From NCBI GenBank assembly GCA_025602905.1, contig JAHLKI010000017.1, positions 248,001-312,000 of the forward strand: 64,000 nt of DNA, written 5' to 3'. The notes below the pieces were generated by a model. The model saw only the letters and a program-made list of their open reading frames with translations. It did no database searches and was not told where the DNA came from. A program made the position numbers and the translations under genes. The stretch comes from Phlyctochytrium arcticum (lineage: Eukaryota; Chytridiomycota; Chytridiomycetes; Chytridiales; Chytridiaceae). Positions 59,555-64,000 of this stretch are shown here, piece after piece (position 1 is the stretch's first letter; each line of letters begins with the position of its first letter).

Positions 59555-60160
59555 TTACAAGCCATAGTCGAGCTTGGCAATCTCGACATTATTGGCATCA
59601 AATCCGTCGTAACAAAGGTAGACGGCGCGATAGGCATCGGGATTGAATCGCACAAACAGCGTCTCTTCATCCCTCTTTGGTCCTGGAAGAGATTGATCAT
59701 TCGAGCCTGCTCGCATTCACAAGCGTAGTACCTGTGTTGATCCTCATCGACCTCCAGAATCACCATGTGGGTGCCCCAGTGGGTACTCTTCACATCAACG
59801 TGGTCCCGTTCCTTGTGCGTCACGCAGAATAGCGCCTTGCCGCCCTCTGGACCGAAGGAAGGTCTCTTGCTGCATCCAGGATGGTGGCAATGGGGACTTT
59901 TGACGTTGACATGGTCAGGGACCTTGTGAGTCGCGCAGAATAGCGCCTTGCCGCCCTCTGGACCGATGGAAGGTCTCTTGCTGTATTCAGGACGGGGGCA
60001 ACGCTTCGTGCCAAAAAGCGCTATAGAGGAAGAAATAACGGATCAGTTGATTGATCATGGTAATAAATACAAAAAGTCTGTGGTCACATACCCGATGTCT
60101 GTCCTGGCCCTGCTTCCTGCGCCTGGAACTGATGTGCCAGTTGGGTTTGCTGTTGGGACT
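59555..60160 (-). pseudogene. Decayed EsV-1-7 repeat protein with C-terminal nuclease-like domain
   Basis: A likely intron (GTATGTGACC...CTCTATAG, about 60023-60093) separates a Gln-rich exon from the main exon. This contains two EsV-1-7 units: the second, CHHPGCSKRPSFGPEGGKAL then FCVTHKERDHVDV, is intact (C-x4-C-x15-C-x2-H). In the first, the second Cys is Tyr (CPRPEY). The frame then enters a nuclease-like core, VILEVDEDQHRYYACECEQA and RMINLFQ. A one-base shift near 59685 separates this from FVRFNPDAYRAVYL. The RRPD motif that normally precedes this core is missing, as if a piece between the repeats and GTHMVILEVDE had been deleted. An in-frame stop also lies early in the upstream exon. 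Homologues occur in brown-algal virus EsV-1, stramenopiles and green algae. Confidence 0.68.
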
Positions 60161-60303
60161 ACTGGTTAATCTGACACTGAATGTGCGCTACTGGGGTCCC
60201 GTTCATCGGTCGAATTTCTTGTAATTGCTATGATCATGCGAGTCGAGTATTTACAAAATTATGAACTACGCTACCTGCGCTACCGCCTATATACAACGAC
60301 TAA

Positions 60304-61543
60304 TTACAGGCACGATGGATCGTCGTGTTCAACAGTCTTGTGCCATTCGTACAATCCCACAATAAAAGTCGCCAGAATCAGCGGAAAGCTGCACAACGAG
60401 ACGATGGTTCTGGCCATTGTAGCGCTGCCCTGATGTGTCGCCACGAGCTCCATCAATAGCCACAGAACCGTCAACGCCAAGAAGATAAAAGACATCATAG
60501 CCGTCCCGTTGGTGGAACCCGTTGTGAGGCAGGTCCCGCAATAGCCAGGGACGGGGATCGGAAATCCTATACCGGCTGTATGAATACATTGGGTGAAGGT
60601 TAAGAGTACGAATGGCTCCTACCTGGCGTCAAGTGAACAGGTTCTCGACAAAAGAACGGTAGAGGGATACTCAGGAAGACGGTTACCGCCAGGAGCATCT
60701 GAATCGCGTTTGTGTTCAGACCGTAGTGTCAGAATTGGATTGTCACATACCATGAGCGCTGACCGAAGTGCAGCTGCTGCTTTTTGGAGCCTAGGTTTCT
60801 ACAAAAAGTTTAGACTCCCTTTGCAACTTTTATTTGTATCAGTCGCACTACATACCCATTCCTCGGCCTTCTCACGGGATGAACGGTTGTCATCTGACAG
60901 GCTTGGCGGCAGTAGGGGTGCTAGCTCGCCTTCACTGGCTGCGCTTTCATCACTGAGCAGGTAACAGGCAGCATAGTACGCCAGAAGCGTCTGGGATGAT
61001 AAAATGTTACCCTTCCAGTTTGTTATATATTCAACATTCCTACTCACCATCCCCCAGAGGGTAAATAATACCGTTACTAGAGTGAACGCATCCATTATGA
61101 GCTTCGAGAAGATCAGATGTCGTACAGGAGCGAAACATACCTGCGATCCACTGCGACAGCACATAATCAAAGCGATCATAGTATGGCTTATGAACAAAGA
61201 ATCCTGTGTGGTTCCTTCTAGTTGAATGTTTTGAAAAGTCCTCCATCGCTTCTTCCCGTTAATGGTATGAGTCCTCAAAGTAGTGGTAGAGGGAGACTTT
61301 TGGAGGAAACTTGTAAACTGAACAGAGTGAGCCCAGGAGTGAGCCAATACGAGAGACATATGGAGAGCTGCCCAGACACGAGTTTGTGGGGGTGTTGATT
61401 CCAATTGGGGGCTCTGTCATAACATGAGAAATTAAACTTCGCCCAAGCCGACGGAACCCTTTGCTGACTCTCCAGAATGGTTCTCACCTAATAGTTGATG
61501 TAGTTGATGCAGCGCCTAGAGGCACTTTTGCTCCAATTTTCAT
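60304..61543 (-). CDS. Multi-pass membrane protein of unknown family
   Basis: Exons: 61543-61488, 61413-61311, 61251-61048, 60990-60856, 60798-60751, 60698-60623, 60575-60304; 297 residues. All introns are GT-AG, 47-74 nt, and the frame is kept through all of them. Membrane segments are visible in most exons: LSICLSYWLTPGLTLFSL, FISHTMIALIMCC, FTLVTVLFTLWGM, LLAYYAACYLL, MLLAVTVFLSIPLPFF, MSFIFLALTVLWLLMEL and ILATFIVGLYEW. A loop with GFPIPVPGYCGTCLTTGS and an acidic Ser-rich loop (SDESAASEGELAP) lie between them. A 39-base stretch in exon 3 could be a further intron but is open. The number of spans (about seven) recalls receptors or fungal hydrophobic surface proteins; no family motif decides this. 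A fragment of its 3' end is copied at 58532-58720. Confidence 0.65.
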
Positions 61544-61869
61544 TCATTGTGAGGTACAGGCAAGATGCCAGGACGCGTTACCATCGCCAAATACTAATTG
61601 ATCTAGCATCAAAAGCGAGGGGTGTCTTGATGGTTTACGAAAAATGCCAAGAGCTGACAAGAAAATTGTTAGCAAGATTTTGCCTGCCGATCAAACTGTC
61701 AGTCAAACATGGGGGAAGTGAGAAGTTTTAGATATGCGGAAGGACTGTCAAAATGTATAGTTGAGCCAAGTGCGCAGCATAATGCGGCACAGTCATGCTC
61801 TCGCCAAAGGTCAATTGTGAGTTCAAATGGCCGCTGCTGTCACAGAATTAGTTCAAAACTAAACGACGA
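61544..61869. promoter_or_regulatory. Divergent promoter region membrane protein / PPR gene
   Basis: 326 bases between divergent starts. No element stands out and no gene is present. Confidence 0.4.
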
Positions 61870-64000
61870 ATGCGGCGATCAGCTTGCCACAGCCTGCGTC
61901 TAGGATGTGGAACGACAGCAGAGAAACTCTTGTTTTCCAAGGCCACTGTTCGTAGCTCTTGTGCTAATCCCGCTGCCAATCGGTAACATCCCGTTTGTTT
62001 ATGTTTGCGTTTTACTAACTGGACAAACACAAACTCTTTTCTCTTAGTCCAACTCCCTTCTGTCGTCGATCTTCCTCGAAACCAGACGATGGGAAAACCT
62101 CTTTGTTGCTGAGAAGCTTGGATGCATATATCTCGAATGCCGCCCAGATCTTGGAAGATAAAGCAACTGCTGGTGGCAAAGGATCGTCATCAGAAAAGGT
62201 GCCCGTCCAGGATGAAGTCGTGAATGCAAAGGAAAGTTACGTGATTGAGTATACGCAAGTAGAAGATGCAGATCTTCAAGCACGGACAAAGTTTCGCGAT
62301 CGAGTTGTTCCTCCACCCCCCCGAGTTTTGGCCAAACCCGAGAATCGATTACACTATTTTCGAGGAATCTGCAAGGATACGTTGAATGTGGAACATCTTT
62401 GGAACACCTATTTATCCGTTGTGCGGGACTCAAGCACGCTGAAAGAACTTACAAGAGCAGACTTTAGACATGTACTGGTCCGGCTACGAAACTACCCCAA
62501 TGTGCGGCGTTTGGACCGGGCGCGCGAGGTCTTGCATCAGATGGAGCGGCTTGGAATGGAGCGTCAAGCTTTTGAATGGAACACAGAGCTTGACATTCTC
62601 GTTCTTCAGGGACATTATGAGGAGGCCATCAAGTATTACCAGGAAGGGATAGAAGCTGGTCGCCAGCCAAACAAAGTCACGTATTGGACACTTGTTCGGG
62701 CCGCGGCCAATCATCAAACAGCTCAAGACTGTGCGAATGTGTTTCAAGAAATGAAGGATAAGGGATTTTCACCAGATGCATTTGCCTACGCCAACTTGGC
62801 AAAAGCGTATGCGAAAGAGGGAAACATGTCCGAAATGTTAAAAACAATATCGGAAGCGGAAAATGATACATCTATTCAATCTCCATGCCCAGTGCGCAAT
62901 CTGGTCGCGCGGTCAAGCGCCCGGCTTCATGATGCGGACACTATCATGGCTCTGTTGTCTGACGATATCTCACAAAGCAGAGTACCTTCCACGTCAATAT
63001 ACAACTACCTGATGGAGGTTTATATTGAGCGGGACGACATTGCCTCTGCTACCGCAGTCTTCAACGAGATGAAGCGTCATCAAGTTCCGCATGACGCGAC
63101 GACCTATTCGTTCTTGATAAGGAGTTACACAAAACAGGACGAGTACAAAAAAGTTGAAAACCTATGGCATGCCATGATCAAGCGGAATGCTTGCGCTCTT
63201 ACTCTGCCCGCATACAAGTCTGTTTTGAGCATGTATGCGCGACTGAAGAAAATGAAGGAGATGGAGCGTTGGCTTGGTCATTTACGAAAGAGCGAAGCGG
63301 GCGCGATAGATGGCACTGTGATCAAAATCTTTGACCAAGCGTATTATCATGCTGAGGATCCAAAGGCATTTGCACGCTTTTTGCACTCTGTACGAGACGC
63401 AAAGGATTCAAACTTTCGCATTGGCACTGAGCCATACCTGAATGTCAACCTTGGCCGAGCCCTCAACAATAACAATTTGAATTTGGCAGAGTGGTATTTC
63501 ACCATATGCCGACTCCATCGAGTATCTGTCCCACCGCGGTCTCTACTTCGACTGGCAGAGAGGGCGGCAGAAGATGGTCGTAGCAGCCTTGCTGCCCGCT
63601 GCTTGTTGTTCATTCGACAAATTAAGGACCAAGAGACGGAATTCAAGGATCAAGCCGCCCGTGTGGTATCGCGTATCGTCCCAACTTTGGAGCTCGACCA
63701 GTACATCCGAATCTCTGAGATGTTCCATTTTATGGGTCTGGACATCAAGGTCAACTTTACCAAAATCTTGGACATGTTTCGGACAGCAGCTCAAGCTGGA
63801 ACACTTCTCCCCGCCATCGATACATACAACAAACAAAACGACAAGAAGATTCCGCTCACACGCCAGCTGCGAAGCTTTGTATTCGCAGCCCTATTAGAAC
63901 ACGATCTGAAAGGAGCACGGATATATGCGGCCACAATAGATACTCCAGAGGTTGTGGATGATCCAAAATCGGTCATTGTGTACCGGGCCAAATCGGTGGT
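61870..64000 (+). CDS. Mitochondrial pentatricopeptide repeat (PPR) protein, 3' end beyond window
   Basis: Exons 61870-61982 and 62048 to the right edge are open for 688 residues with no stop. The intron (61983-62047) is GTAACA...TTTACTAACT...TCTTAG, phase 2, with a near-perfect branch site. The start gives a basic, Ser/Arg-rich presequence (MRRSACHSLRLGCGTTAEKL) typical of mitochondrial import. Several 35-residue helical repeats follow: EWNTELDILVLQGHYEEAIK, NKVTYWTLVRAAANHQTAQD, DAFAYANLAKAYAKEGNMSE, STSIYNYLMEVYIERDDIAS, DATTYSFLIRSYTKQDEYKK and LPAYKSVLSMYARLKKMKEM. Such proteins bind organelle RNA and act in processing or translation; the RNA target cannot be read from here. Confidence 0.88.

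Overview
The window is nuclear DNA of a fungus. Genes are compact and mostly split by short GT-AG introns (mostly about 46-76 nt, with tracts resembling CTAAC/CTGAC near the acceptor). Fungal hallmarks are an ATP sulfurylase carrying a degenerate APS-kinase-like C-terminal domain, an Fmp27-type lipid-transfer protein, an Rtc5-type TLDc protein and a Set9/Suv4-20 methyltransferase. A CCDC42/CFAP73-type axonemal coiled-coil protein (53129-54356) implies a flagellum, and NDUFAF6 implies mitochondrial complex I. Together these point to a zoosporic, chytrid-like fungus. That placement is inference; no rRNA or other phylogenetic marker is present. Exon borders come from frame, splice signals and protein continuity, not from transcripts.

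Layout, left to right. 1-4823 (-): 5' end of FMP27/BLTP2. 5706-11384 (+): a six-exon Set9/Suv4-20 gene with N-terminal repeats and a PWWP-like region. 12086-13897 (+): MET3. 14362-16055 (-): a GATA factor. 16056-20566: a 4.5-kb gene-poor stretch with CTCGAG-rich and diverged repeats. 20567-25024: CKS1 (-), RPL37 (+) and RTC5 (+). 25115-28040 (-): an unrecognised coiled-coil protein. 28863-29761 (-): a broken gene with Cys-His repeats and a nuclease-like domain. 30735-34789 (+): a Q-rich single-pass membrane protein and NDUFAF6. 35430-39628 (-): three tandem paralogues of a small Cys-rich protein with a hydrophobic C-terminus, inside segmental duplications. 41797-44820: a divergent pair, YeeE/YedE transporter (-) and persulfide dioxygenase (+). 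46242-49682 (+): KCS1. 49897-51708 (-): a RUS1/DUF647 protein. 52595-52845 (+): NOP10. 53129-56094: CCDC42/CFAP73 (-) and a WD40 protein (+), divergent. 56208-57968 (-): an ANGEL/Ccr4-type nuclease. 58400-61543: a young accessory block with a multi-pass membrane protein, a partial copy of its 3' end, a TATA-driven 105-residue gene and a decayed EsV-1-7/nuclease gene. 61870-end (+): a mitochondrial PPR protein.

Functional links. Sulfur metabolism appears twice: sulfate activation (MET3), and, separately, a bacterial-type persulfide dioxygenase beside a YeeE/YedE thiosulfate-type transporter. The latter repeats a partnership known from bacterial operons. SET9 carries a PWWP-like region in the same polypeptide, whereas fission yeast supplies that function through the separate partner Pdp1. 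Two independent loci carry relics of nuclease-like proteins with Cys/His repeats of a kind found in giant viruses and protists. These, the tandem leaderless Cys-rich paralogues and the sulfur gene pair are the most unusual content.
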